Origin: Pelomyxa schiedti
Lineage: Eukaryota > Evosea > Pelobiontida > Pelomyxidae
Direction of reading: 5' to 3'
NCBI GenBank assembly: GCA_020536535.1
Contig: JAHLWZ010000992.1
Coordinates: 1-23,333, forward strand
DNA: 23,333 nucleotides
Shown: positions 10,194-23,333 of the stretch, piece after piece
Numbering within the stretch: position 1 is the stretch's first letter
Layout: each line of letters begins with the position of its first letter
Notes under the pieces: generated by a model
What the model saw: only the letters and a program-made list of their open reading frames with translations
The model's database searches: none
Told to the model about the DNA's origin: nothing
Made by a program: the position numbers and the translations under genes

Positions 10194-11963
10194 ATGGCAA
10201 CCACTACACCACAAGGTTAGTTACAACACTTTTGGCTATTAGTATTTCCTTAACCAACAAACCATTTCAACCAAGGTCCGACTGGAACTCCACGTGCCCC
10301 CGTTCGCTACAGACATTCTGCAGTAGATGCCTTTGCCAGTCTACATTTTGCTCGCTTCAAGGTTCTTACTAGGTTGACAGAACCCCAACAACCCCCGGAA
10401 TTTACTGCAATGTGTGCTCCCCCTGTTCTCCCAGTTTCTACCTCTGCGGTCTCTGACGCAATAACTGAGGGGGAATATTTCCAAAAGCGCGATGAGCTCA
10501 TGGACGCGATGCACAGTCCCACTCCTAAAGGCTTCGAGTGGAGCAAGGAAGAAGACACTGCACAGGTGAAGGTGGCCGCCATGTGGAAGGAAATAGTTAC
10601 TCTTCCTGAGTTCAAGGCTAACCCCTGGGACCAGCAATATTTCTTTGATGTGAAGGACAGAGTGGTAAACACTAGGCTTTTCTCTACTCTGAAGGCGATG
10701 CCTAAAGGAAGTATTTTGCATGTTCACCCTACTGCAATGGGTAGCTACGAAGAACTCGTCAACGACGCCGCTACTACTGCGAGAACAGATGATAAGCAGT
10801 GGTATGTAGCCGCTCCGGGAACTTCTAAAGACTACTTCCTTCTAAAATCGCAAAATCAACCTCCTTCTGGCTACTCTGTGTTGAAATCCACCTGGGCTAA
10901 TCCTGCCCAAAAGGCGCTTATACTTCAAGACCTTACTATGCCGGATTCACCGGTAATTACTCCTGGTGATGCTTGGAAAATCTTCCAGCCAATATTCGGC
11001 CGAGTCGGGTGTCTGCTAAACGACAGCGATCTGTGCACTAATTACTACGAGAGGGCATTCCGTTTCCTAGTGGAAAGTGACCACCTATGCCACGTAGAGC
11101 TCAGAACTACGTGGTATACTACTGGGGAGACTAATCCAAATAGCAAAGAGAGCTGTATTCTCCATGCCTTGGCCAAGGTGAATGGGTCCACCGCTCCGCC
11201 TCCTCTCACAATGAAGGCAATATGGAGTGACTCTCGCCACAACACCCCTGCAGACAAAGTCAAAGAAAATATGGAGAGTGTTAGAGATACCACAATTGCG
11301 AATCCGCAAGGCGTTCTCGTTGGGTATGATCTCGTTGGCGAGGAGGATTCCGGTAACCCCTCAAGGGATTACGTGCAGCAAGTCCTCGAAACAGCCCGCG
11401 AGGTAAACAACAGGCAGTATCCACGCCTATTCTTCCACGATGGCGAGACCAACCTGCCTCCATCCCATAGTGCCGATAGCGAAGATGATAAGATCCCGGA
11501 AAGTGTTGGATACAATGACAACCTTGTGGATGCCTATCTCCTCAACACAGTTGTGCTTCCACACAACATCAAGCCCGGCCGGGTAGGTCACGCCGTTTCA
11601 CTATTCAAATCGCCGCTTTTGATACAGAAGTACAAGGAGGCCGGAATTGCAGTGGAAATGTGCCCAGTTAGCAACCAGCTTCTTCTCTACAGCAGCGTGA
11701 GGGAGCACCCTGGGCAAATGTATCTGGAGGATGGCTTGGCTTGCTCTCTAAGTCCTGATGACCCTGCGATTTTCCAGTATCAGGGAAATACCTATGACTT
11801 CTTCATGGCTTGTGTTGCTTGGAACTTGTCTCTCAAAGATATGAAGATTCTGGCATACAACTCCCTAATATACTCAGCTCTGGAGGGAGAAGAACTCTCT
11901 GCGCGCCTGAAATTGTGGAAGGGTGCATGGGCCAACTTCATAACAGCACTCAATAGCAATTAA
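10194..11963 (+). CDS. ADGF/ADA2-like adenosine deaminase family protein
   Basis: Predicted to hydrolyse adenosine (or deoxyadenosine) to inosine and ammonia. Exon 1 is 10194-10215, the intron 10216-10275 is 60 nt (GTTAGT..AAG), and exon 2 is 10276-11963, giving 569 residues. The zinc site and catalytic residues of the ADA fold are present: ILHVHPTA (His near 156 and 158), FFHDGETN (the position is HAGE in ADA2; His about 395, Glu about 398), RVGHAVSL (His about 446) and SPDDPAIF (Asp about 502-503). MCPVSNQLL is another family landmark. The length and the extended N-terminal segment fit the growth-factor-related ADGF/ADA2/CECR1 group, not the shorter ADA1 group. Animal ADGF proteins are secreted. 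This one begins MATTTPQGPTGTPRAP and shows no signal peptide, so it is probably cytosolic unless an upstream exon was missed. Confidence 0.9.
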
Positions 11964-12124
11964 CGATAACCATCAAATCTAGAAAAAAAAAAAAAATCTT
12001 TTTTCAAAGGTCACAACCTTCCAAACTCGGCATTTATTCTTTCAAAGCGGTTCAACCCCCGTTGTTTCGCGATGCCGACAGGCACAAACACAAGAGAACA
12101 CAAACAAAAAAACCCAAAACAAAA

Positions 12125-13327
12125 ATGTCAACAGCAACTCGACTTACAGTTACATCAGGCATCAGTGCCCGGGCCCAGTGCCTCGCCCTCGCCGTGGGAG
12201 CCTGCAACGGGAGGTGCGGGGTCGGCAGCGGAGCGAGGCACCTCACGGCCGCGCTGGTGCGGGACTTTGCGCTGCAGTGGGCCCTGGGGCCCGTCGCCAG
12301 GGCCGTGGTCTCGGTCAGCTGCCACGGCCCCAGCGCGGTCCTGCACGTCCTCGTGGGGGTGTCCCCGACCCTGGGGGTGGCCGAGGGCCCGAGGACTATC
12401 GCCCGGGACACTGTGGTCCGCGGGTTCCTGAGCCCCGAGGTCGCCCTGGACTTGGCCTGGGACACCCAGGGCCTCAGCGCCGTGGTGCTGGGGGGCTGCG
12501 GGGCGAGGAGGGCGGACTTGATTCCGAATGAATACAAGAGCTCCGCGGCGAATGGCAAGTGGCTGGTGGTTCTGACCACGAGTGGGTGGCTCAAGGTGTG
12601 GGCTCTGCTTGGCAGTTTCCCAGCTGGTGGGCCTTGCAGTGTTAGGATAGGGTATGACTGGGTCCCCACGGATTCTGCATTGCTTGCCTTTACTGATACA
12701 AAACTTGGTGAAGTGGGGGAGGGCGACGAACTGTGCTTTGCAATGAAGGAGAGGAGAACTAGAAGGTGCATTAGCCAGATCATAAACCTTGCAGATACAT
12801 TCCGCACAAAGAGACTGACTGTTATACATACATTCGATCCTCCTTTTGAGTGCCCTTCGCAACTTAGTCTGTGTGGAGTGCTGACCCATAACCGCGATGT
12901 CTTCGTCTTACTTCAATCAGTAAATATGTATTCCGCATCAGTGGTTCTGGGCCCTCAGGGAATTTTGGAAACAGCAGAACCGGGATCTAGGCTTGCTGCC
13001 GTTGACCAATCACATTGGGCTACAATCCATCGGGGTGAGTGCAAGGTATACAATGCTGATGTATTGGTTCCAGTGAGGAGGTTCTATGCACCCAGCGATT
13101 ATTGCACTTGTTCCAGTGGTTTGTTCTTCTACTGGATTGGCAACACACTTGAATGTTCAGATGCCATAACCGGTCTGTCTTTCCTAACCTTTTCAGTTGA
13201 TGCCGTTCAGAAGATACATTGCGTTCTGGGAGTACACCCACTTCCAGAGCAGCTCGAGCCCAGTGTCCAATATCGTGGCACTGATTCCCATAGCAGTGAT
13301 TCCACTGACACAGGAATGCATTCTTAG
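12125..13327 (+). CDS. Unrecognised single-exon protein, 400 residues
   Basis: An uninterrupted frame from ATG at 12125 (MSTATRLTV) to TAG at 13327. The frame is open upstream to 12062 but without an ATG. The first about 130 residues are Ala/Val/Gly-rich and hydrophobic with regular beta-like spacing (for example RAVVSVSCHGPSAVL), encoded by strikingly GC-rich DNA at 12170-12500. The second half has ordinary composition, with several short hydrophobic strands that could be propeller blades (GKWLVVLTTSGWLKVWALL, HNRDVFVLLQS, GLFFYWIGNTLECSDAITG). The last phrase resembles the ending of the RRM/SR protein at 212-2419 (a term like 'D..T/S' after a strand), so the two might share a domain, but this is weak. 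There is no signal peptide or membrane helix that I would trust. Function unknown. Confidence 0.65.
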   Translation: MSTATRLTVTSGISARAQCLALAVGACNGRCGVGSGARHLTAALVRDFALQWALGPVARAVVSVSCHGPSAVLHVLVGVSPTLGVAEGPRTIARDTVVRGFLSPEVALDLAWDTQGLSAVVLGGCGARRADLIPNEYKSSAANGKWLVVLTTSGWLKVWALLGSFPAGGPCSVRIGYDWVPTDSALLAFTDTKLGEVGEGDELCFAMKERRTRRCISQIINLADTFRTKRLTVIHTFDPPFECPSQLSLCGVLTHNRDVFVLLQSVNMYSASVVLGPQGILETAEPGSRLAAVDQSHWATIHRGECKVYNADVLVPVRRFYAPSDYCTCSSGLFFYWIGNTLECSDAITGLSFLTFSVDAVQKIHCVLGVHPLPEQLEPSVQYRGTDSHSSDSTDTGMHS

Positions 13328-13443
13328 GTAGCCTGTGCCAACACATTTCTTTGTTTTTTCCCTTCTTCGCTGAAAAGAACAGAAAGAAGAGGCATCAAAA
13401 ATCAAATCACAATCGGTACGTGGAGGAGGGCAGAAGGCTTTCA

Positions 13444-17538
<4,095 letters not shown>

Positions 17539-17554
17539 ATCACAAAATTTTGAG

Positions 17555-17560
17555 AATAAA
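17555..17560 (+). terminator. Polyadenylation signal AATAAA of the PH-ArfGAP gene
   Basis: AATAAA begins 17 nt after the stop codon at 17538, in AT-rich sequence. The next gene converges from the other strand and ends at 17645. Confidence 0.5.
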
Positions 17561-17617
17561 TAATACATACAGCGGCAAGTCAAAATTGTTTTTTTTTAAA
17601 CAATAATAGTATTCACA

Positions 17618-17642
17618 ATAGGGTTTCTCCACAAAACCCTAT
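17618..17642. terminator. Hairpin between two convergent genes
   Basis: ATAGGGTTT and its exact reverse complement AAACCCTAT are separated by 7 nt, giving a 9-bp perfect stem. A smaller inverted repeat built on ATTGTTT/AAACAAT with a T-rich loop lies just to its left (about 17585-17603). Both sit in the about 106-nt gap between the 3' ends of the PH-ArfGAP and phosphatase genes, so they would form in either transcript. A role in 3' end formation is inferred from position only. Confidence 0.45.
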
Positions 17643-17644
17643 AT

Positions 17645-18702
17645 TCACAAGCCAGAACAGTCCACACTGATGACCTGGCTTCTTGGTGTGTTCTCATCAT
17701 CAGTCACATGGTCGACCTTGATAAGTCTCTGCTGCTCCTTTATCTTGTGTAGCTTCCTACTGCTCTTTTCCAGATAGGCCATCCTAGCCAGTCTCTGCTG
17801 AGCTCTTTTTTCCTTGAGCTGTTTGTCGTATTGAGCCAGTTGCCTTGCAAATCCCAGGTTTGGGAAAACAATCGGCCGCTCCAGTTGAACACATCTGAGA
17901 GCCACAAGCCAGTCCATAGCTAGTGTGTACATCACGTAGGCAATAACAAAGGTAGCACTGCGGCTCATTCCCCAAACGCAATGGACAAGAACTGTTCCTC
18001 CTTCATTTATCGATTCCCGGATGAAAGCAATGGCTTGGTCAAAGTATGCGGATATGTTCGCATCGGCTTGATCCAGAAGTCTGCATAAGGGAAATGTAAG
18101 TACAGAGCTAGGGGAAAAAAAAAAAAGAAAAAAAAAAGCATACTGGATCGTTGCCACCTGAATGTGGGAATCGAACATTGCCAAGTGGTCATCCATATTT
18201 GCAATTTCCGCAACCGAAAGAACGTGTGTGATGCCAAGTTCCTCCAAGAGCTGCACGAATTCCCGTTAAAAAACGAATGCATTTTCTCTAAGGCGGCGAG
18301 AAAGGGGCACACCTCGCTGTTGTAAGCGTTTTCCTGGTCGCCCAAGTACAAGCCCGACATAATCTTGTCGGGCCTCGCGCGCCTCGCCGGCACGTAGCAC
18401 CCCCACTCCTCGCTGTACGAGAAGTGCGCGTCGAACTCCTGCGGCATCACCATCTCGGTCGTTATGCCGTCGCCGTGCTCCTCCTCGTAGTTCCCGCCGC
18501 CCCGCCCGCAGTCGTGCACCGCCAGCAGTTGTGGCTCCTCCTCGTATCGTTCTTGGTCTCGGTCTTGGTCTTGTTCTTGTTGCTGCTGCTGGGGCCGCAG
18601 CTCCTCGGTACGCGGGGTTTCGTCGTCGCAGTAGTAGTCGTAGGGGGTCCCGGGATCTCGAGAGGAATCTGGGCGTGCTTGATCGTCGGGGTGTCTGCTC
18701 AT
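17645..18702 (-). CDS. Dual-specificity protein phosphatase
   Basis: Removes phosphate from Tyr and Ser/Thr residues of target proteins. Three exons (18313-18702, 18144-18250, 17645-18080) give 310 residues; the introns are 62 and 63 nt, and the second carries long T runs before CCCCTAG and TGCAG. Residues 1-115 are low complexity, with Gln, Asp and Glu repeats. The DSP fold follows: SGLYLGDQENAYN, the helix LLEELGITHVLSVAE, LLDQADANISAYF with the likely general acid Asp169, and the P-loop VHCVWGMSRSATF with catalytic Cys200 and Arg206. The P-loop has Trp and Met where HCxAGxSRS proteins usually have Ala and Val/Ile/Arg. A basic, coiled-coil-like tail (KEKRAQQRLARMAYLEKSSRK) follows. The ATG at 18702 begins MSRHPDD; the frame is open upstream, but the added residues look like untranslated sequence. 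Confidence 0.9.
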
Positions 18703-19001
18703 GGTGGCCGAATAAGTTATTACTGTTTTGTTATGATTGTGAGTGCTGGGTGGGTTTTTTTCGTTCTTACACGTTTGTTGGTTTGTTTGTTTTTGTATGG
18801 TGTGCAAAAGATGTCCTTTTTGTGAAGTCAAAAGGTGAAATGCAACGAAGAAAGTGTACCAGAATCCGGTTTTATGTGTGCTGGATATTGTGCAAGATGG
18901 CTGAAGTATCGAAATTAGGAAATGGTTGGATTGATATCCTTGAACCAAACTTGCACGCCGGAACTAAAGCCAATTTTTTAGATGAAAGACTTAGGTTAAG
19001 C

Positions 19002-20712
19002 CTAGTCCGTCATCAATGACGCGGCTAGGAAGACCGCAGCCAACATACAGAATTGAGGGTTGATGTGCGGTGATGACCCGGTGATGGGGCAAGGTTCTGA
19101 TTCCTCATTGTCCGGGACACTTGTGAGCTCCGCCATAGAACAAGTGCATGTTGTTAGGGGGTTGCATGTCGAATTGAACGCAAACCAGTAATTCTGCCTT
19201 GCAGGAGCGCCTGGTGGTAATGTGAGTGTTAGCATGTATGGCTAGGGTGGAAAGGGAACCAGGAAATGGAGCTCCCGGATTCATAGTAAGCAGGACATGT
19301 GCCCCTGAATCCCGTGCAACCTTACTTCTTGACAAGGCTTGAAAAAGGGTCTCAATTGATGGGAGTGATGCTCGCATGTTGTCGACAATGCATTTCATTT
19401 CGCTGGATGAGGCAGAAGTATTCCCAGCACCGGCACAAGAAAAGAGAGCGTCATCCACCATACTGTAAACTGCATTTTCATCAGAGATCAGGCCTAGTGA
19501 TAGTCGTACAAGCTGCAAAGGACTTAGCGTGCTTCATAAAGTTTGTGGTGAAACCTCCTCACGGGAAGCTTCCCTATCCTGATTAATATCTGCAGCCAAA
19601 AACATTTTAGTGGGATTGTAGGCATCAACGTCAACAAGGGCTGGGGATTTGATTGGTTAAATAGTTTGTAAATTTCGATTTCCAGTTACGAGAAAGATAA
19701 GTTTCGTCCGTGTAGGTGATCACAAGCGCTTTTTTATTCACGAGTTCTTCAACTTTTTGGCGATTAGAGATTGGGTCCTCAACCAGAAACACCTGTAGGA
19801 GGTTACAGAGAGTTTTAACAAGCTGTTAATAACCATGGAACTTTCACTCGTCTTAGAAGCCATTTCACTGATTGGAAATCCTATTCTACCTTATTGATTT
19901 AAGATCTGCTTTTGTAATGTCACTTCATAATACCTTGTAGGTTCAGGTGATCAATTAAGTAACTTTTCTCATCAATTTTTAGAAGAAAGACAGCCTTCCC
20001 CAGACATTGTGATAAAGCAGGCCAGCCGTCTTTCTGTATAGCTTCATAGACTGTAGCACGTGCACCACGCACGAAATCGGGGGTAACAATGCTACATGCG
20101 AAGTTAAAGAAGGGGAAATAGGAACATTACGAACCGATCGGGTGGGAATATAGACGTCAGTACATAGTCAAATCCATCCCAACCCCACGTTGTAGAGGCG
20201 TCTGGAGGGTCTTGCTCTAGAATAAAGAACAAAGGGAGATGATTTCGGTTCATGTCCTTTAGATTACAATTAGCACTTTGTCATGCATGCCTAGGCCATA
20301 CACTCCATGTTTTGGCATGCAACAAGCATTGAGATACATTGTAACATAAAGTATTCTGGTCCACGAGAGCTTTTCTGTAAACTGGCAAACTCTGGCCCAC
20401 CTGCCTAAAGACCAAGTGCAAGGCACTAATGTTCTGTTCTGCAAGTTGTTTTGGAAAAGATAGTCTGTTGTAGTCCCAAGGTGGAATGGCCTGCCAAGGA
20501 GCCGTGTGGTATCTGTTGCAAAAGTGTTGTTAAATCAGAGGTTAAAAAAAAACTACGTACGAGTGACGGGAACCCTTGAGCTGGATTTCATTAAGTTTTG
20601 TGAGACCGCATTCCACACCGATCGTGGAGGTAATTGCAGCAATCACCGAACCAAAAACGACGATAGTGACGATATCGCTCCACACAGAGGAAAACCGGTA
20701 GTACGACAACAT
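19002..20712 (-). CDS. Secretory PI-PLC-C1-like protein with an EF-hand loop
   Basis: Related to Ca2+-dependent phosphoinositide phospholipase C of the PI-PLC-C1 type. Ten exons (20561-20712, 20302-20512, 20135-20256, 19934-20091, 19834-19880, 19690-19792, 19555-19640, 19260-19512, 19002-19210, counting 20302-20512 as one exon or, with a removable in-frame 57-nt segment, two) give 446 residues. An N-terminal hydrophobic stretch (DIVTIVVFGSVIAAITSTIG) is a signal peptide or anchor. Family motifs: LNEIQLKGSRHSY (family GTHNSY), KTWSDMNRNHLPLFFILE, SIFPPDRIVTPDFVRG, EAIQKDGWPALSQCLGKAVF and MVFLVEDPI. An EF-hand-type loop DINQDREASREE starts at residue 282. The C-terminus is a hydrophobic stretch (CMLAAVFLAASLMTD) that could be a GPI signal. 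The second catalytic His region reads PVYRKALVD, with Arg in place of His, and the LELD-type acidic pair is absent. Activity is therefore doubtful. Confidence 0.82.
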
Positions 20713-20901
20713 CCACGATAGCTTTGTTTATGTCGCATTGGTGAGATCCGGACGTTTATAATGACCACGTTCCCGCTGGGACGCAAAATTTTGGCAATGA
20801 TTGTCTTTTGGTTTTCCAAATTGGTTTGATGGCCTTTTAAAAAGACTGGGAACATTTATTGTACAGCACGATTACTTCAAAGTTTGGGTATTTGCAAAGC
20901 G

Positions 20902-22761
20902 TCATGTGTATTTCTTGGGTGATTCTTCATCATTGAATACAGGAACTGGTGCAGAAATGGATGAAATGAGAGCCTTGAGTTGGCAAAGCACATCCAAAAT
21001 GGAAGGTCTCTGTGATATGATGTGGGTTAATGAAAATGGGGTAAGATAATTCAATTGCCGACCTTGATTGGTTCACCAGCCCAACATTCTGTGAGAAGTG
21101 TTTTCTAAATAAGGGGTAAGCTACACTTGTAATCAGAAAGAAGAGGTACCAATCCTGGTGGCGTTTTCTGGTCTTCTTGGAATGGTGCACGTTTGTGTGG
21201 TACCATGTCTGGGATGATTGGCCGTATGGTATTATTGATGATCCCTTCCATCAGTTCTCCATCAGTTGTGCGGTAAAACAGTTCCTGCTCAGTATAGAGC
21301 TCCCACAATACCAATGCAAAGGAATATCTTGAGAAGGTGGATCAGGAAATGAGAATGGGATTAGTTCTCACATGTCAGAGGCTTTAGAAGCCACCTGCTT
21401 CCCACTCAATATTTCCGGGGCTAAATAGTGCCCTAAGTCAGTGTTAGAAAAATAAAAAAACGAAAGAGACACACATGTGCCAAAAAGGTACTCCTCTGGA
21501 GCGGCGGTGCCGCTCTCAATTTTGCGGGCACAACCAAAGTCGGCGAGCTGTTTATTATAAGCATGTAGTATAGTTATCAAAGAGTAAGTAAAGACCTTGA
21601 TATGCCATTTTGTATCAACTAGAATATTTCCAGGCTTCAAATCTCTGAGAGAAGGGAAGTGGTGGGAAAAAGGAAGAAAAAGAATTTACCTGTGGATTAT
21701 ATTTTTGCTATGTATCAGTTCCAAGGCAATTGCCTGTGAAAAGGGTTAAACATCGGGGTTGTCTCAATTAGAAATGTACCACATGAAGGGCAATGTCCAA
21801 TTTTCTGAGTAGCGGTATATAGCCATTAAGCTCAATCGGGGTACTAAAAGGTTGGTGGATAACAATATCGAGATTGGAATCCATCCTCTCCAATATTAAT
21901 GTAGCTCGTCCATCTTTAACAGTACAGCCTGTTATATTGTAAGTGAAGAGGGATATTCTATGCAATGGCTTGGTACCAATTAAGAGTACTATACTGGAGT
22001 GCGGTAATGTACTGTAATAGTATTAAAGCTGAGAATATTTGGAAAGTGTAAGAAACCGTAGGACATTAATTTCATTTATAAAATCCTTCTTGACTTGTTT
22101 GTTAGCCCCTCTAGCAACCTTTAATGCCACTTGTTTCTCACCAAGGAATCCTGAGGGAAATACAAAAAAATATATTAGTTAGCCTCGCTGCCATGATTCC
22201 GTATTTTGTGATACCTCTGAGAACAACAGCAAATACTCCACCTCCTATCACGTCTTTTGGAGTATATGATACAGTGTTTGGGTCAACCCACAAGCCAGGG
22301 AATAAGTTCTGGAGCTGCTGAGATAATTCAAGTTCTCGCGAATTGTGCTTAGTACGTAATTGCAAGTGATTTTGCGGCACTGGTTCCATAGTTTGGTCCT
22401 GCTGTAGTTGCTCATGACGATGGTGATTACGTGTATCCTTCTGTCTCCGGCGTGACTCCTCACCATTATGAATCCTGGCCACCTTGGTGCAAGGCGCTTG
22501 GGCCTCATCGCCATTATGGGTGTACAGCTCAAGGGCTTGCGGTTGCGGGGCATCTACAGTGCTAGAGTTATGGGACGCGGACCCGAGCGCCGACGGCGGT
22601 TGTTGTCCCACAATAGGTAAAACCTCAGCGGTAGTCCTCGGCTTGGAGAGCGTTGTAGAAGGCGGCGTGCCGTTTTGGTAGGTTGGCGTACGGTTGTGAT
22701 CTTTCGGCGTAGACAGAATACCAACAAGCTTCGTGAGGCAAGATGAAGTTACGGTGGTCAT
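20902..22761 (-). CDS. Protein kinase, tyrosine-kinase-like (TKL) type with Ser/Thr signature
   Basis: Eleven exons (22215-22761, 22057-22150, 21977-22011, 21928..21783, 21690-21733, 21596-21644, 21475-21547, 21372-21432, 21150-21327, 21063-21104, 20902-21009) join in frame to 458 residues. The first about 165 residues are Asn/Gln/Thr/Pro-rich and unstructured. The kinase domain follows with every key element: glycine loop IGGGVFAVVLRG (172-183), VALK with Lys193, alpha-C Glu209 in FINEINVL, IIHRDLKPGNILVD (Asp290, Asn295), LADFGCAR (Asp308), FGTWHYLAPEIL, SDIYSFALVLWEL, and the C-terminal ECWAGEPIKRPS with the structural Arg. HRDLKPGN indicates Ser/Thr specificity; the overall pattern is TKL. 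The third Gly of GxGxxG is Ala178. Introns are 42-64 nt. The protein ends shortly after the kinase domain with DEESPKKYT. The ATG at 22761 is the first in frame. Substrate and pathway unknown. Confidence 0.92.
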
Positions 22762-22938
22762 ATCACAGTGGCACAACGAGGGCTGAATGGGTGTTGGAAT
22801 GCAACTGGGGTGTGTGTTTGGTTGTGGGTTGCGACTGGAACGCTCTTTGGTTCGATTTTATGGAGAAAGGGAAACTGTCGCCTTTCGCCCATTATAAGGG
22901 CTATCTGGTCACATCACCACAGAAACCGTTTTCATCAC
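22762..22938. promoter_or_regulatory. Short region between two divergent starts
   Basis: Lies between the kinase start (minus, 22761) and the probable start of the next + strand gene (22939). No named element was recognised. If the right-hand gene is real, this 177-nt interval serves both. Confidence 0.3.
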
Positions 22939-23333
22939 ATGGTGACCGAGCCCGATTTAGCACCGAGACCTATTTCGGTTGACTCTCAAAGCTATCCTCT
23001 GGCCCCTTCAGCTATGGCAGGGACACCTGTATCGTTTGGTTCTTGTGGAAGGCCACAGAGTTCTCAGGAGAAAAACACACAGACTTCTTGTTCTCTGAAC
23101 AATCATTTTTTTTATCCCAACTTAATCCTTCTCTTGGGAAGGAAGGAGACGAGGCGTTAAGCTCTCCCCTTCGCAAGTGGTAAAGTAGGCCGCCTGGTGT
23201 TGTAACTGTTTTCTAGTATCTACAGCATTAAGTCAGGACAGTTCGGAGACATCGGCTCTCTCATCGTCAGATGGCAGAGAGCAGACTGGAGTATCTCCGC
23301 CACGTAGAGTCGTCGACGTACAGATTGTAGTCG
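22939..23333 (+). CDS. Partial unrecognised gene running off the window
   Basis: ATG at 22939 (MVTEPDLAPRPISVDSQ) opens a frame that reaches a stop at 23158-23160. A GT..CTACAG intron at 23156-23225 (70 nt) joins it in frame to an exon that stays open to the window edge and encodes a Ser/Thr/Pro-rich sequence (SQDSSETSALSSSDGREQ). The product so far is low complexity with no domain, so neither gene nor start is certain. The DNA upstream of the ATG stays open to 22768 but looks like leader sequence. Confidence 0.4.

Noticed and set aside
18703-18948. Upstream extension of the phosphatase to a Met at 18948
   Set aside because: The added residues are Asn/Thr/His-rich with no motif, typical of an untranslated leader; MSRHPDD at 18702 is a natural start.
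18424-19019. Plus-strand ORFs rich in Leu and Val opposite the phosphatase N-terminus
   Set aside because: Antisense of Gln/Asp/Glu codons; no motifs, and the minus-strand gene is well supported.
20356-20412. A 57-nt intron in the PI-PLC-like gene
   Set aside because: It has GT..CAG borders and is in frame, but keeping it as coding gives a better match to the family (PVYR, TLCYN). It is noted as an alternative only.

Overview
This is nuclear DNA from a protist with an intron-dense, compact genome. There are no bacterial operons or ribosome binding sites. Most genes are broken by very short introns, commonly about 36-65 nt, with GT at the 5' end and AAG, TAG or CAG at the 3' end. The genes combine recognisable eukaryotic families with long Gln-, Ser/Thr- and Pro-rich tails. 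An amoebozoan, perhaps an archamoeba such as Pelomyxa, would fit. That is an inference from gene style; there is no rRNA or organelle marker here to prove it. Coding sequences were rebuilt by hand by joining exons so that frame, GT..AG borders and protein-family motifs all agree.

Layout from left to right. An intronless + strand gene (212-2419) fuses an RRM, an SR/RS-rich segment and a poly-Gln run to a long unrecognised C-terminal domain. A minus-strand VIT/von Willebrand A-domain gene follows at 2760-3890. It looks degenerate, with motifs present but pieces missing and frames broken. A gene-poor stretch (3891-6185) holds a short tandem repeat and a GC-rich patch with no assignable gene. Next come two minus-strand genes in tandem: pyridoxal kinase (6186-7711, 8 exons) and a class III PLP-dependent aminotransferase of the glutamate-1-semialdehyde aminomutase type (7877-9800, 9 exons). 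The first would make the cofactor that the second uses. Divergent from the aminotransferase, and sharing its 393-nt upstream region, is an ADGF/ADA2-like adenosine deaminase (10194-11963, one intron).

A second unrecognised single-exon gene (12125-13327) has a very GC-rich 5' half. It precedes a 15-exon + strand gene (13444-17538) encoding a PH-ArfGAP protein of about 1,100 residues with low-complexity tails. Three different hexanucleotide repeats lie inside that gene. Three minus-strand signalling genes then lie head to tail: a dual-specificity phosphatase (17645-18702), a secretory Ca2+-dependent PI-PLC-C1-like protein (19002-20712, 10 exons) that has lost expected catalytic residues but carries an EF-hand loop, and a TKL-like protein kinase (20902-22761, 11 exons). 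The start of a further + strand gene probably runs off the right edge (from 22939).

The right half is therefore rich in membrane-traffic and signalling functions (phosphoinositide/Arf, phosphatase, phospholipase-like, kinase). The middle is metabolic (vitamin B6, amino-group and nucleoside chemistry). I found no tRNA, rRNA, transposase or CRISPR array. Nothing here is clearly a wholly new system. The items most worth following are the RRM/SR fusion, the altered PI-PLC, the degenerate VIT/VWA gene, and the repeat-laden ArfGAP gene with frequent AAG splice acceptors.
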